A stretch of DNA of 64,000 nucleotides from Alnus glutinosa (Eukaryota; Streptophyta; Magnoliopsida; Fagales; Betulaceae): assembly GCF_958979055.1 (NCBI RefSeq), contig NC_084898.1:1250001-1314000 (forward strand), read 5' to 3'. The position numbers were made by a program, and so were the translations under genes. The notes beneath the pieces are model-generated. The model was given only the letters and a program-made list of their open reading frames with translations. It was not told the origin of the DNA and did not search any database. Positions within the stretch are counted from its first letter, which is position 1. The number at the start of each line of letters is the position of its first letter. Shown one piece after another: positions 22,036 to 34,955 of the stretch.

Positions 22036-25000
22036 TAGGGGTGTACAAGCGGTTATCAAATTTTTATAACCACAACCACACCGCCTTAGACAATTAGTAA
22101 CTATTGAAACTCATAACTGTAAAGAAATACGATGTCCAAATATTATGAATAACCGATTCTCAAATAGTGCAACAAAGTTGCACTAGCCCAAGGACTTACA
22201 ACCAAAAGTAGAAGAAATATCAAAGCTAAATGGAAAAATGTAATTATTTATGAAATAATACAACAATAGAAAAATTTTGGGTTGGACAACACTTGCACAA
22301 GATAGAAGAAGGTTTTGGTGAGATATGATGGAATAAAAGACTTGGAAGCATGGGTGTAAACCCGGAGCCAGTTCCCGGTTATCAGGCAATAACCGGGAAC
22401 TGACTCTGAGGTATCCGATTATTGATTTTCAATAACCGGCTCTGGAACCGGGTACCCCGGTTACCCGGAGGGTACACGATTACCCAAGTGAAACCGGTTA
22501 TCCAAACCACGTAAAGAAATTTTTTTAAAAAATAAAAATAAAAATTTCTTTTTGGGCCTATTTTAGGTATTGAACCTATTTTTTTGGACTTCATTTAAAT
22601 TTTTTTGGGCTTTTTTTTAAACGGTTTTAGCTATTTTTAAGGTATTGGGCCTAATTCAATCAAGAAATTAAATTAGGGATGCAAAAATCTTAAATCTCAA
22701 ATGAAACTTTTTTTTTTTTATTTTTTTTATTTTTTATGAATCAAATTCTTTATAAAGATCAAATACAAGAGAATATATACTCCAGACTATATCACACCAC
22801 CTAAACAGTAAACAGTAGCATCAACTAAACACTAAGCTAGCTATTCACAAATAGCAACAAACTAAAACAACAAAACAATCAAATTGTAAAAACACACCAG
22901 CAAACTCAATCAAGAAGTCCTTATAATACACAAAAGAAACCCAAAAAAACAAAACCAACACCACTGCAATGCACAGAAGCATCACACTACAAAACACAGC
23001 AACAACAAACTACAATGAACAGAGCAGTAAGCACCCACAAGGCCACAAAACCATCAACCCTTGATCAATTTCTGTAAATTCCAATGCTGAATAATTCAAA
23101 CCTTCATAAACCTGAAATTTAATGATTAAAAGTAAGTCTATTAAAATTCAACCACCGTTTTTAAACAAACCAACAACCAAAAATCCATAAACATATTTAA
23201 AAAGTTTATAACCAAAAGTTCATAAACATATTAAACAATGAACATATCCAAGCATGGTCCTGTTTCTGGCTTTCTGTAACTCTGCTCTCAATCATCTATA
23301 ACTACAATAGAAGGAAAAAAAAATGAATTAAATAAATAAATAATAATGAAAAGTAAAATGAATTTATAACAATTTTATATTTACCATGCTCATTAATGAT
23401 TTCAATAATCTTCTCATTCTCCAAGTCTTGATTGCCCTTTAACCAGTCTTGTGTGCAAATCAAGGCATCAACTGTCAATGGAAATAATGAACTTCTAAAG
23501 GTATCTAATAGACGTCCTCCGTTGCTAAATGCAGACTTAGATGCAACTATGAAAATAGGAATGACCAATATATTATGAGATATCTCTGCGAGTATAAGAT
23601 ATTTGGGTGCATTAATCTTCCACCAAAGTAAGATGTCAAAATCTTTTGTTGTTGCTTCATACCCATCCAAAAAATAACGATCCAACTCCGTCAGACACTC
23701 CAAGTTGTTCACTTCCTCAATGTGTTGGGTGAACTGGATCCAATATTCCATCTCTGTAAGTGTATCATCATCGTTATCACCACTAACATCTATAGAAGTA
23801 ATAGTTGAACTTTCCACACCCGCATCCGAGCGAGACAAAGCCCCCCCCACATAATTTACTGTATCGCTCCCACAAATGGTTCAAAAGGTCTTTCACATTT
23901 GTCTCGATTTGTTTCGCCCACTCAGGGCCACTGCATTTTACCAAGTAATATTGTAATTAACGCCTTTAACTTAGTGCGCAGGTCAATAACATGAGCGACA
24001 TACAACAATAAGTTAATCTTATCCATAGTCCCCCAATATTTTTTATACTTTTTTTTTCCTATCCCAACTCACTGCATTAAGAATATGATTAGAACTCATA
24101 CATCCATCAGCCAATGTCTTTTGAATAATATAAAGTTGAATGAAATATGAGTTAGCGGTGACATGAGTTGAACTAGAAAACTTCAATGTGGCTTCATAAA
24201 AAGGTTTCAAAAACTTCACAAATTTCCTAGCATTTTCCCACGGAGTATCGCTAGGAACAACAAAAGGATTACCATCTTCCTCCCCAAGTCAAGTGAAACT
24301 TTTTGGTACTTCTCAGTCGCACTAAACATTTGAACATCTAGAGATACCGTCTTTGTACGTTGAATTTTTTCACACTTTATACATTCTTTAAACTTTGTCA
24401 TTCTTTGCAGTGAAGACCTCACAACTTTCACTGCGTTCCTAATATTAGAAACACAATTACTCAATGCTTTGAAGCCTTCATTTACAACAAGATTTAATAT
24501 ATATGAGCGGCACACCGCATGTGAAGGAATTCACCTTCCAAAATAATATCTCTCTTGTCCGTCAACTTTCTTTTCATTTAACCAATTGCCACATCATTGA
24601 CTGTAGCATTATTAGTTATAATAGTGAACACTAATTCAATCTCCTATTCTATCAATGTATTCTCCAACATTCTTCTAATATTTTCACCCCTATAACTTGA
24701 AATTAAGTTAAATTTGATTATTTTCTTATGCATTCTCCAATCAAAATCTATGCATCTAGCGGTAACAACCATGTAGTTCAAATTTTGAAGAGATGTACAT
24801 ATATTAGTAGTGATGCAAATTTTTTTACCCCTTAAAAAAGCATTCAAATTAAGTTTTTGTTCCACATATAATTTCATGCAATCTTTTTATAGAGTTATGC
24901 GACATGGTAAATTGAACCTTGGTTTAATTCCATTAATCAATTCTTTAAACCCGCTACTCTCAACATGCCTAAAAGGCAACTCCTCGTTGATAAAATATTA

Positions 25001-25462
25001 AACAACCAATTTCCTTACTTTAATCGGATCATACTTCACAAATCCCAATTGGTTAGTATTGCTACTAGCGCCCTCTGGCATTTTCTTAAATGACTGTTGC
25101 AATAGAGTTAGACTTTTAGATACATTGAATTTTCCAGATTGTCTAAGTGGAGAGGTTGGATAGTTAGAGGTAAGGTAAGTCATCAAAGTTGAAGTGACAT
25201 TTTTCCAATGACACCCTAAGATCTTATTGTAATAATTGCATGCTGCCTTAGGGGTTTCCTTGTCAATTGGTTCCACTTTTGTATAGTGCGGCCATACAAC
25301 TGACTGATTCACAACTTCTGATTTTTTCTTTTTCTTTTTCGTGGGATCCAATTCTGTTTACAAGGAAGGCAAGAGAGTTTCAACATTTGTAGATGGTGTT
25401 GCAAGCTTGTCATGTGACTCATTGACATTTTCCATCATAGGCCTAGTTGTGAGTCACCCCTA
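22036..25462 (-). mobile_element. Decayed autonomous hAT transposon
   Basis: The left end reads taggggtgtacaagcggtta at 22036. The right end shows its counterpart (cacccc-ta) at about 25455-25462. hAT-style subterminal motifs (accggttac, ccggttatc) cluster at 22360-22510. The transposase remnant lies between, on the minus strand. No matching 8-bp target duplication is visible, and a second end-like 'gggtgtaaacccgg' at 22352 means 22036-22350 could be a separate small element. The boundaries are therefore approximate. Confidence 0.55.
23390..25360 (-). pseudogene. hAT transposase remnant (BED finger, hAT dimerization domain)
   Basis: hAT transposases (ZBED / RICESLEEPER-like) cut and paste DNA as dimers. 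Reading on the minus strand: a basic N-terminus with a BED-type finger (SVVWPHYTKVE...AACNYYNKIL...STLMTYLTSN, about 25300-25170); a middle part with an ITNNATVND block (about 24610) and ILNLVVNEGFKAL (about 24490); and at about 23840-23440 the C-terminal dimerization region (DILLWWKINAPKYLILAEI, IVASKSAFSNGGRLLD). Several stops and frame changes break it. Three of the four expected zinc ligands are tyrosine, each explicable by a single G-to-A or C-to-T change. It cannot encode an active enzyme. Confidence 0.88.
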
Positions 25463-26840
25463 TAATATAATACACTAATTGTTCAAATCCAGAAAAAAAT
25501 TAAGCAAGAAAAAATCCAACAGAACAATGTACTTGCAACACCACAAACAATGATGTAACACATGTATCTGGATTAAAAAATTTCACCTTATTCTAGCTAA
25601 AGAAAAAATTGATTAGGGATTCAATAAGTTGGTGTTAGAAACAAGGAGAGCTAGACAATAGAACAAACATCAAAATCAGAACCCTGAATATTTTCTTTTG
25701 CTACACGCTACGTACTTTTGAATATCAAACCACTTTCCAGCCCACGAAAGAATGTATAAAACAGTGTCCAACTATGGATCTGTTTGTTTAGGGTAAAAGA
25801 AAAGTTTAAGACAATCCCATTTGATCCAATTTCATCCTATAATTTTTTTTTAAGGAATTGCATATATTCAAGTATGCTTTAGGTGACTAAACCATTTGAA
25901 GCTGCTATATATATATTAAGGATATTTTTCTAAATATAATACCATATGTGAACAATATTTCTCAAGGTAATTCAGAACTCAAAACTCAGCCTTAGTTACT
26001 ATTTCTTTCAACCTGTGGTGTGTTAATTATTTAATATTACATGGAGTTCAACTATGATATTTTTGGATGAATAAGTGAACATTTTATTACTAACCAAACA
26101 TCAAAGTACAAACAAAGGGTCGTAAAAGACCATACAAACAACAAAACAGAGGACAAAAACTATGTGAACAACTAAGCACACAAGTGTCAAACCAGAATAG
26201 TCCCAACAAATCAACAAAACAGAGAACAAAAACTTTGTGAACAACTAGGGACAAAAGTTCAACTATGATATTTGTGTTCTTCCTTTTTATTATAACCAAA
26301 ATGGAGTCAACTAAAACATCCACACTATCTTTAACCAAAATGTGGAAAGTCACGAACTCAATAAACTTAAATTTCCCAAAATTTGGAAAAATTCTTGGAG
26401 CACAAAACAAACGCATTCATGCATGACGAAATGGTTCATTGAGCACGAAATAGTCAATTGATCGAATATTCTTATAATACAGATATATAATTAATTAAAA
26501 AAAATGAAATAGATCTAACCTAATTGTTGTTTGTCTGCTTCTTTTGCTCCTGCTTAAAAAATAACCATATATAGAGAGAGAAAAAAAAACAAAGAAAAAT
26601 GAAGTAAGTAAGATTGATTCGGCCGAAGGAGAAGAAGAAGCACTAACTGGGAAAAAAAATAAATTGGTAAGACTGCTGTGAGTGATTTTTTAGTATTTTT
26701 ATTAAATTGGCTCACCAAAATAGTTAAAAATTATTTTGTTGAGGCTACTAAGAATGCTTTATGTAATATAAGTCAACTATAATCATATTAAATATATATT
26801 TTTATAAGAGTCGTTTGATTAATGACCGAGCAAGATTAAA
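25463..26840. other. Intergenic DNA upstream of the DUF2439 gene
   Basis: No gene is recognised. An imperfect ~50-base phrase ('aacaaaacagag.acaaaaact.tgtgaacaact') occurs twice, near 26141 and 26214. The minus-strand ORF at 26090-26416 is built mostly of this repeat and is not convincing. The last few hundred bases should contain the promoter of the gene starting at 27072. Confidence 0.45.
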
Positions 26841-26851
26841 GTACGTGCCCC

Positions 26852-26883
26852 AGCCCACAAATGAACTCTTATCCACAAGCCCA
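26852..26883 (-). promoter_or_regulatory. Paired site II-type motifs upstream of the DUF2439 gene
   Basis: AGCCCA occurs at 26852-26857 and 26878-26883, i.e. TGGGCT on the minus strand, about 190-220 bases upstream of the start codon. Such motifs are typical of promoters of plant growth, replication and housekeeping genes, where TCP factors bind. Function here is inferred. Confidence 0.35.
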
Positions 26884-27071
26884 CGTATTTCCCATAAATC
26901 ACGAAGTTGCATTTAAACGACGTCGTCCCCGTCCGCAATTCCACCAACCCAAGCTGTTCCACTTCCCGCCACTCAGAACCAAAAGAAAACCCTCTCCTTT
27001 GGGGATCCGAGTTTCGAACCTTTTTTTTTTGTTGGTCAATTTGGTTGGCCCTCAGATCCGGGATTCTGACA

Positions 27072-30000
27072 ATGGCGAATGTGAAGCGCTGGAACGTGAC
27101 CTACACAAAGCACACGAAGCAGAAGCGCAAAGTTTACCAGGACGGTTTCTTAGAGCTCCACATCTCTACCAACAAGGTATTTTTTTGAATTCTTTAATTT
27201 ATCAAATTTGACGAGATTTTTTACTTGATTTTTAGCGCAGTTTTTTTCTTTTGAGCTAAAATGATTGAGTTTTATAGAAATTAGTGTAATCCATGTGCTT
27301 ATAAACTTAGAAAGCGCGGCTGTTCATTTTCTGGACCGAAATCAAGATCTGAAACTGCATTTATCTTGTATTTCTATGGCTTTGTTAAAGAGTAATGTTT
27401 TGTGTTTTCCTTGAAAATTTTGGTAAAATTATTTAGTGAAGCAGAAAGATTGCTGGTTTGGATAACTCTATTGTTGAGTTCTTAAAATTAAGCATTGTTT
27501 TTATAATTAAGTCGTGATAAATCACTGCTTAAGATGATTAAAAATGATAAATTTAATTATTTAATTAATATTCAAACTCTTTTTTTTATGTGTGAGCTCA
27601 AAATCTTTTTCAGGCAGCATATAATATAAATGGGAGGTAAATTATAAAAAAATGTTCAAATTCAAAATCTCTACTTTAATACAATGTTAAATTATTCTTT
27701 ATTCTAAAAATTTAAGTCGATAAAAAATAAAAAATTTAATCATTTAATTAATATTTTAACAAAATCAATCAAATTTTGTCGCTCAACGTTCAACTTAGTG
27801 AGGTACAATGAATTAAAGAAATTAAGGATCTTCCAAAGGTGATAAATGCTGAGATGGGCAAAATCTGAACCAGTTAATTTAGAAATAAATGGTTAAGATT
27901 TGAAGAATTTCACCCTGGATTTACCTTAGAAAATCTGGAGGATACTAATCCGAGGTTTTTTTTTTTTGGTCCTTCGTTGCACTTTGTGAATTGTTGCACA
28001 CAGATCATGCTCTATGATGATTGCGAGAAGCTCTTGGAATGTAGGATCGTGAAGAAGGATGAAGTAGTTAGCTCGGGCGAAACACTGACATTCAATGCTA
28101 GTCTTGTTGATGTGGGTGATCCCGAGGGAGATCATAAACCACTATCTGATTTGAATTCACAAGGAAGTGATAAGAAAACCACTGAGAAACCCAGTTTGCT
28201 GCAAAGACAAAAGTTCAGGAATCATTCAGTTTCTTTTGGTATTGTCATAACAATTTCTTCTTTAAGGGTTTCTTATGTTTTGCTTAAGAACTTTTTTTGG
28301 GTGCATTTTTGGTGTTCTTTTCTCTATTTTTTTTAATTTTTAATTTTGTTCAGAAGGTAGAAAGAATGATGTGGAGAAGAATAAAGCACGACCAACTTTG
28401 AGCCCTTCACATAAAATTATAAGAGGTTAGCATAATGACTCACATAAACATGATCATTAATTTAAAACAGCATTTCATGTCTGCGTTTTTCATAATTCCT
28501 AGTCAAGTTGTTCAGGCTAGTATAAGAGGATATTTGGTATATGGTGCATAAATTAATGGATCATATTTAAGGTAGTATAGAGCAACTGGGCAACCTAACT
28601 TTTTGGTGAAAAAATCCAGTTCAGATGCAATTCACTTTATCATTGGCTTTTACAGTTAAAACACCAATTGTTTGAGTCACTCGGCAGGTGAGGATTCCCC
28701 ACATAAAAACGGCATTTTGCATTACATAGCATTGTGCGTACATGAGCTTATTGCCTGCCATACTTCTAAAAGTTGCTTGTGGTTCAGAGTTCAAGAAGAG
28801 CGAACTGCACAAGTATAAAGCACCACAGAGTAGTCCAAATACAACAAAACCAAGTATCGCAGGTTAGTTTGTGAATTTGCTGCTGCACCTTCAATGGACA
28901 CTTTTTTTTTTTTTTTTTGGTGCAATGGCTAAATAGTAATATGACTTACAAAATTATGTCTTTCCTATAATGGCAAGAAGTTGATTAATTGTCAAACTGG
29001 TACTAGTTGCTTCATGTTACCTGTGTTAAGAGTCCCACATTGCCAAGGTTTGCTTGGGTTGTGGGCTTTATAAGCCTTGAGCAAACCTCTTTCTTTGAGG
29101 TGCCTTTTGGGAATGAGTAAGGCTCAAGTGACTTCAATATGGTATCAGAGCCACAAGCCCTTGGACAATGTTGAGCCTTCCCTCCCGATGTTAAACACGT
29201 GTTTGTTCAAAAAGATGCCACACGTGAGGGGGCGTGTTAAGAGTCCCACATTGCCAAGGTTTGCTTGGGTTGTGGGCTTTACAAGTCTTGAGCAAACCTC
29301 TTTCTTTGAGGTGCATTTTGGGAATGAGAAAGGCTCAAGTGACTTCAATAACCTGCCCCTGGGATTCATTGCATTCTGTTATGTATATTCCTCTCTCCTA
29401 TTTTTGTTTTACCTGTTTAACGTGATACCCTTTGCAATGTAGAGTGGCAGGTTCTGTACACTTCTCAAGTAACTCAAAAGGCCAAAAAGTATCATGATGG
29501 ATTTTTACAGCTTGTAGCATGTGGATCCCTTGGGAGGCAGGTTGACTTTCCTATTTCCAATTAATTTCTTCTTCACAAGTCCAATCATCATGATTGTTGA
29601 TCTCAATAAGTAAACCATTCTATAAATCAGCCATTCTCCAGGTCCTCTTCTAAGTTGTTAATTATCTTATTGCCTGATAGGGACTCCTTAAGTCGCTCCT
29701 CAATGATGTCAGTAGACATCTTTGTTTAGTGATTCATGTGATGCAGAGAGGTTCACTTTATTTTGATGGAAAACAGCTGACTCTAACAATCTCTTTTTTG
29801 GGGTCTCTATTCAGGTCATGCTCTTTGATGCTAGTAGGAAACTCTTAAATAGCAGGTTCCTTAAAAAAGATGAAGTAATAAGGTCGGGTGAATCGATAGC
29901 TTTTGATGGGCAATTGGTTGAAATTGGAGAACATGATGGAGAACTTAAACCTTTTACGGATTTGAATGTTCAAGGAGACAATCGCAATGTTTCTAAGGAA

Positions 30001-33000
30001 ACCGGGACAACGCATAGACAAGAGAACTATGTTGACCTCAGTAAACATGTTGGAAAAGGTTGGTCAGTATGAACATTAATTCTTGCACTATAATTGTTTA
30101 ATAAATTCTCCCTCCTTCAGTTGCTTTAAAGTACGTTCACCTTTTCCCCTCTGTCATATCGATAAACTCCAGTATGACACTTGTCTTCTATGCCCTTATA
30201 ACTGCAATATTTGTCTTAATTTTTGGGGTTTGTAACTATTGTCTTAGGTTTGTGGTTTCAGATATCTGCAATATGAGGGCCTCCCAGTTAATCGCCCAAT
30301 CTTTTTGGTGTTGTTCTAGAGTTAAATTTTGCTCCCTTACATATGATACTAAATATGATACTCCATTGGCATAACATCATAGCTGATTTTCACTTGAGAC
30401 TTCGAGAAGAGTAAACTGGACAAGCATGGGGCACCAGAGAGTAGTCCAGATAAAGCAAAACCTAGCTTAAGAGGTTAGTTTGGGAGTTACCTGCTGCATT
30501 TATATCAGTTAGAGACCCTTGAGAGCTCATCAGCAGAGTTTTAGGTCCTAAAAGTGGCCGAGCGACTCAATTGAAATAGTAAAACAGTAAGCTCTTAATT
30601 GAAATAAACTGAAGTAAAACATTTCACCAAGCATGTTCCCCATCCATATATTCTATGCACATAGAAGTTCGATTGGAATGCTTTACGAATCAAAATAATG
30701 CTAACCAACAATTCACTACTGTGTAATTGAGCTGTCCATATTCATCATGTATAATGTTTTAGATTTATAAGGCCATTGGGATTTCAATAATCTTGTGTTA
30801 TGTTTGAAGCTGACAGCTATTTACACACTGTTGTATGGAGACCAAGTTCTGATACAAACATAATTGTGAATGTCATGCACTGACATTGCAACATGTCAAA
30901 AGATCAATATGTGAGAATAATGGAACAAAAATAGTACTGTTAGGAGTCTTGCATTTACACAAATTGGACTCGCTTAATTTCATTAGTATGTTTCAAATCA
31001 TCAAGACAGTCGAAACAACAGAACACACACCCAATTGTTTGTTTGATTGTGTCTTGGATTTTATTATCTTTACTTTATATTGCAGGAGTACCATGGATCT
31101 CCCTTGGGATTTATTGCATGACTTTTATTTTTATTTTTTATTTTTTGTGTTTTTTCCATCCAGGTTAACATGTTCTCTTCTTAATGACAGAATGGCAGGT
31201 CCTTTACACTACACAATTAACTCAAAAAGCCAAGAAGTATCATGATGGTTTCTTGCGACTTACTATCTGCGGCTCCCTGGGGAGGCAGGTTGATTATCAG
31301 AGCTATAGTCTTTCTTATTCACATGATAATTATCTTGTTTGTTGGTCTTGGCAAAAAACATATTCCCTTAAACTTTCTCATCAGTAGTTTCAGTTTTACC
31401 TGTTACCCACTCCATATCTGACTAATCAACCATGCAATTACACATCCCTTGTTACTTAATAAAATAAATTGCAGATAGATTGACTTTAATTTATTTCCTT
31501 TGTTTCACTGGCTTTCTGTCCATAATGATGCTTACACTTCCTTTCTGCGTCCCTGTTCAGGTGTTGCTGTATGATGCAAGCAGGAAACTTTTAGATAGCA
31601 GGTTTCTAAAAAAAGATGAAGTTATAAAATCTGGTGAATCAATAGCATTTGATGGTCATTTGATTGAAATTGGGGAACATGAAGGAAACCATGAACCTCT
31701 AATGGATTTGAATATTCAAGGGAATGATGGCAATATTATTCAAAAATCAGGGTTGATGCATGGGCAAGAGGTGTGTCGTACAGACAAAAAATCTGTTGTA
31801 AAAGGTTAGTATGATTAGTTTTTCATCAACTTGGTACTTTTCTCATGTTGGTTGTTTAATAGTTGTCTTTCAGGAAGAAAAAAATATAAAGATAAAATCT
31901 ATAGTTTAGTTTTATTGTCATCTGAATTCTTTGAAGGATGCTTGGTTTCATCTATCATCATTGCATGTAACATCTATCCTGTGATCTCTTATTGTTCTGA
32001 TTTTTCATTTTAATACCTACGCTAAATATTTTCCCATTCTCCTAATTAGCCTTCTTGTGATTTTTCAAAGTGGTAAGCATTCACTTTTTGACATGGGCTA
32101 CAGCCCTAAATGAAGCTTTTTGTAACAATGTTTTTGGTCCACTGCTGCTCCTTAAAACAAATTAAATGGTTAGGATCTGAAATAATTCTCATAATGGTCT
32201 CTGTAGTCTCAAAGACTGGTCTTATCTCAATATATAAATTAGAAAAATTGAGAATCTTATAGGTCATGAAATTAGATTGCTTAGCTTACAACAGATTATG
32301 CGCAATAGTGTGCATATTTTGGTATTTGTTTCATTTTGTAGGGATAAAAGAGCGACACTTGTAGTTACATTTGAACTTCTAGAAATACCTTTCAGTTATA
32401 TTGTGAATGTTGTCCGACTGATTTTCCTCATGCTGTTATTTCCTTTGCAATGCAGAATGGCATGCTCTATATACTGGTCAGATAATTCAAAAGACCAAGA
32501 AGTATCACAGTGGAATCCTGAAAGTTTCATTTTGTGGTTCTTTCCAGATGCAGGTTTTTTCCCCCCCTTTTGAACTTAATTTAAGCTCCCTGCCGTAAAT
32601 ATGAAGGGATGCAGGTTACACTGTAGATGGTAATTAGAGGTAATCATTCCTTTACAAATAAGTAATACTGTCAAGCATGACAGGTTACCTTACTAAATGA
32701 AGATAAAACCATCCTGAGCCGTAAATTCCTCAGTTTATCAGAAGATGTGAGAACAGGAAGTCTGCTGGAACTACCCAAATATTTGGTGGAGGTTGGTGAG
32801 CCATGTGCAAGACCTGAAGGTATGATCTGCTATAAAAAGCTAATTTTGAGTTCTCATATATCTTGTTGTTGGGTTGTCGAAAGCTATGCTAACTGGCATC
32901 TTCAGTATTTGTATCATGTGATAAGAGATACATTTGAGTTTTGGTATTGGCTCTAGTTCTTTTTCTTTTATTTTCATTTTGATCTTTGCACAGGTCTTGA

Positions 33001-34955
33001 TCTTCCCTCATGAAAATATTTTGGATTGAATCTACAGGAGCACCCCAAAACAATGCTTGTTTAGAAAAAGACGCGGTTTCAAATTTTAGCATCTCTAGTG
33101 TAGATGAGATCAAATTAAGCAGGAGAGTTCCTACAAACAAGCCAATACGTGATGGTGGGTGAAAGGTTACTTGGTGCTTCACAGAACATTGTGAAATTTG
33201 AAAAGTTTTCTTCTTTGTCTTTTGTTTCTTTTTTGTGGCACTTTGATTTTGTTTACATAATACAAATTTCTGCATATCTTCCTATCCTACGTAATAACAG
33301 CTCTACAAAGTTTTAAAATGTGAATGTCCTTCCACCTCCAGGCCCAAGGTAGATGTACAATTTGATGCAGCTAATTGCTATGTTTCTGCTAGCTGGGTCA
33401 CATAAATTTAAGCAAAATGGGGGGTTGAGTTTATAGGCTTCTTGCTACTCATTGGATGTTTCGTTTAACTTTTGTAGGCATCTCTAGTATTCTTTTATGC
33501 TTTTGAAAATTGAAGTTGAGGCAATGAGTGTTCTACTAAATTATTTGGTCATAGTGCATCCGTTTCTGTTTCACTTTTTTAATAGTCAATAATACATCAT
33601 GCACTGAAAGAGAACTGAGTATTGTCTGCATATCTCGTACGCTCGAATGTCCAATGGCATCAGAGTCATTACAGACACATACTCTGTTTATGTCATGTTC
33701 TAGGCTGGATTACTTTAAAGACAATTCGACAGTTTATGAAGCTGCATTTCTGATATCAACTCATCGCTGTATTAAACCTATCTGCCAGTGATTTTCTGGC
33801 TTGAATTTGTGCAGCCCATCAGATCTTGTCCATCCTCCAAAAGCCTACGGCTCAGGAAAGCAATGTTGCAGATTATGTGAATAATAGCACAATGGAACTG
33901 GGTTCCTCTACCAAGGAGCCTCAAGTTTCAGACATTGTTTTACTGGATTTTCCTGAAGATATTCAACCGCCGAGAGCATCTTTGCGACCTCATGAATCAA
34001 GTGAAAATGTGGGCATTTGGGAATCAAGTGAAAATATAGACATTGGGAACTCTCCTGATCTTATATCTTGTGAAGGTAAGTTTTAATATAACTTCGCGCA
34101 TTTTGCATTTTCCAATTCTAAATTTTAATGTCTAACTATATGAGAACTTGACCTGAAATGAATTCTGCAGCTGTATCTAGTTGTAATGGCAGTGAATCGT
34201 CCAAGAATGTCGATCTTGAAAACTCCCACCAGGTCCAGGCCATAATTCTCTTTAATATCTCTATTAGTCACTTTTCTACTTTTATTTGGATCCTAGATCA
34301 GTAAACCTACTCTGTATATAGAAATCCTTAAATTTGTATAGATCCAGTCCCAAGAGGGCTCTGTTGTCTTTAGTTGTATCGATATCAGCACAAAAAGCAA
34401 AATTTACATTAGGTGAAGCCCAAGATTAATACTGCAGTAAACCTTTAAGAATATTAACCCTCAGAGGTGGGAAAGGTTACATGTAATCAAACTCAAGTGG
34501 GGGATTTATATTGTTGAGTACGTCTGGAACCCAAATACTCATGCGATGTCTAAGTTAGCTTTTCTATCCTACATATATCTACATAAATGTTTTAACCAGT
34601 CTACAGTTTTTCTTTTTCTTTTCTTTTTTTCCTCCTTTTTTTTATTTTTATTTTTATTTTATTTTACTTTATTTATTTATTTATTTTTTATGAATTTCAT
34701 TTTGATCTTGCTTGTTTGTGAACTCTTCAGCTTGGTTTAGAAATAATGTATTTTGTTGCAAATTGTGTTGTATAGCCTTGTTTGGACAAAGTCGAGGCTG
34801 GGACTCAAAGGGGTGATGGAGCTTTCCCTTTTGGTAAATCAAGCTCGACTCCTTGTTCTTCTTATGGCCCTATCGATAACGTGAAGAAGACTTCTAAGGA
34901 GCATACGTGTACAAGGGAGATAGAAGAGCGTCCTAGTTTTGATCTAGGACTTTGA
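27072..34955 (+). CDS. Protein with four tandem DUF2439 (ZGRF1/Mte1 N-terminal) domains
   Basis: Fifteen exons: 27072-27176, 28004-28238, 28354-28425, 28788-28862, 29443-29540, 29815-30058, 30399-30473, 31191-31288, 31561-31804, 32456-32553, 32684-32819, 33038-33154, 33815-34075, 34171-34232, 34776-34955. They join into 2100 bases without a break (699 residues). Four copies of the domain start at about residues 4, 164, 303 and 417. Each begins W-N/Q/H-x-x-Y and contains a KK/RKV/YHDGFL-type core and an LLYDASRKLLDSRFLKKDE-like strand. Repeats 2 and 3 are the most alike; 4 is the most divergent. The remaining ~200 residues are Ser/Asp-rich and end FDLGL. In yeast Mte1 and human ZGRF1 this domain belongs to D-loop and recombination repair factors. 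No GRF finger or helicase is present here, so a scaffold or DNA-repair accessory role is inferred. The start is the first in-frame ATG. Confidence 0.88.
29024..29350 (+). mobile_element. Complete TRIM retrotransposon in intron 4 of the DUF2439 gene
   Basis: Two direct LTRs of 116 bp (29024-29139 and 29235-29350), starting tgttaagagtcccacattg and ending cttcaata, differ at four positions. Directly after LTR 1 is tggtatcagagcc (29140-29152), complementary to the 3' end of initiator methionine tRNA, the primer-binding site. Just before LTR 2 is a purine-rich gtgagggggcg. The element is flanked by the 5-bp target duplication acctg (29019-29023 and 29351-29355). At 327 bp with no coding capacity it is a terminal-repeat retrotransposon in miniature, moved by enzymes from elsewhere. 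Confidence 0.95.

Noticed and set aside
29145..29442. ORFs within and across the small TRIM
   Set aside because: They are made of the LTR sequence itself and cross the element boundary; TRIMs do not code for protein.
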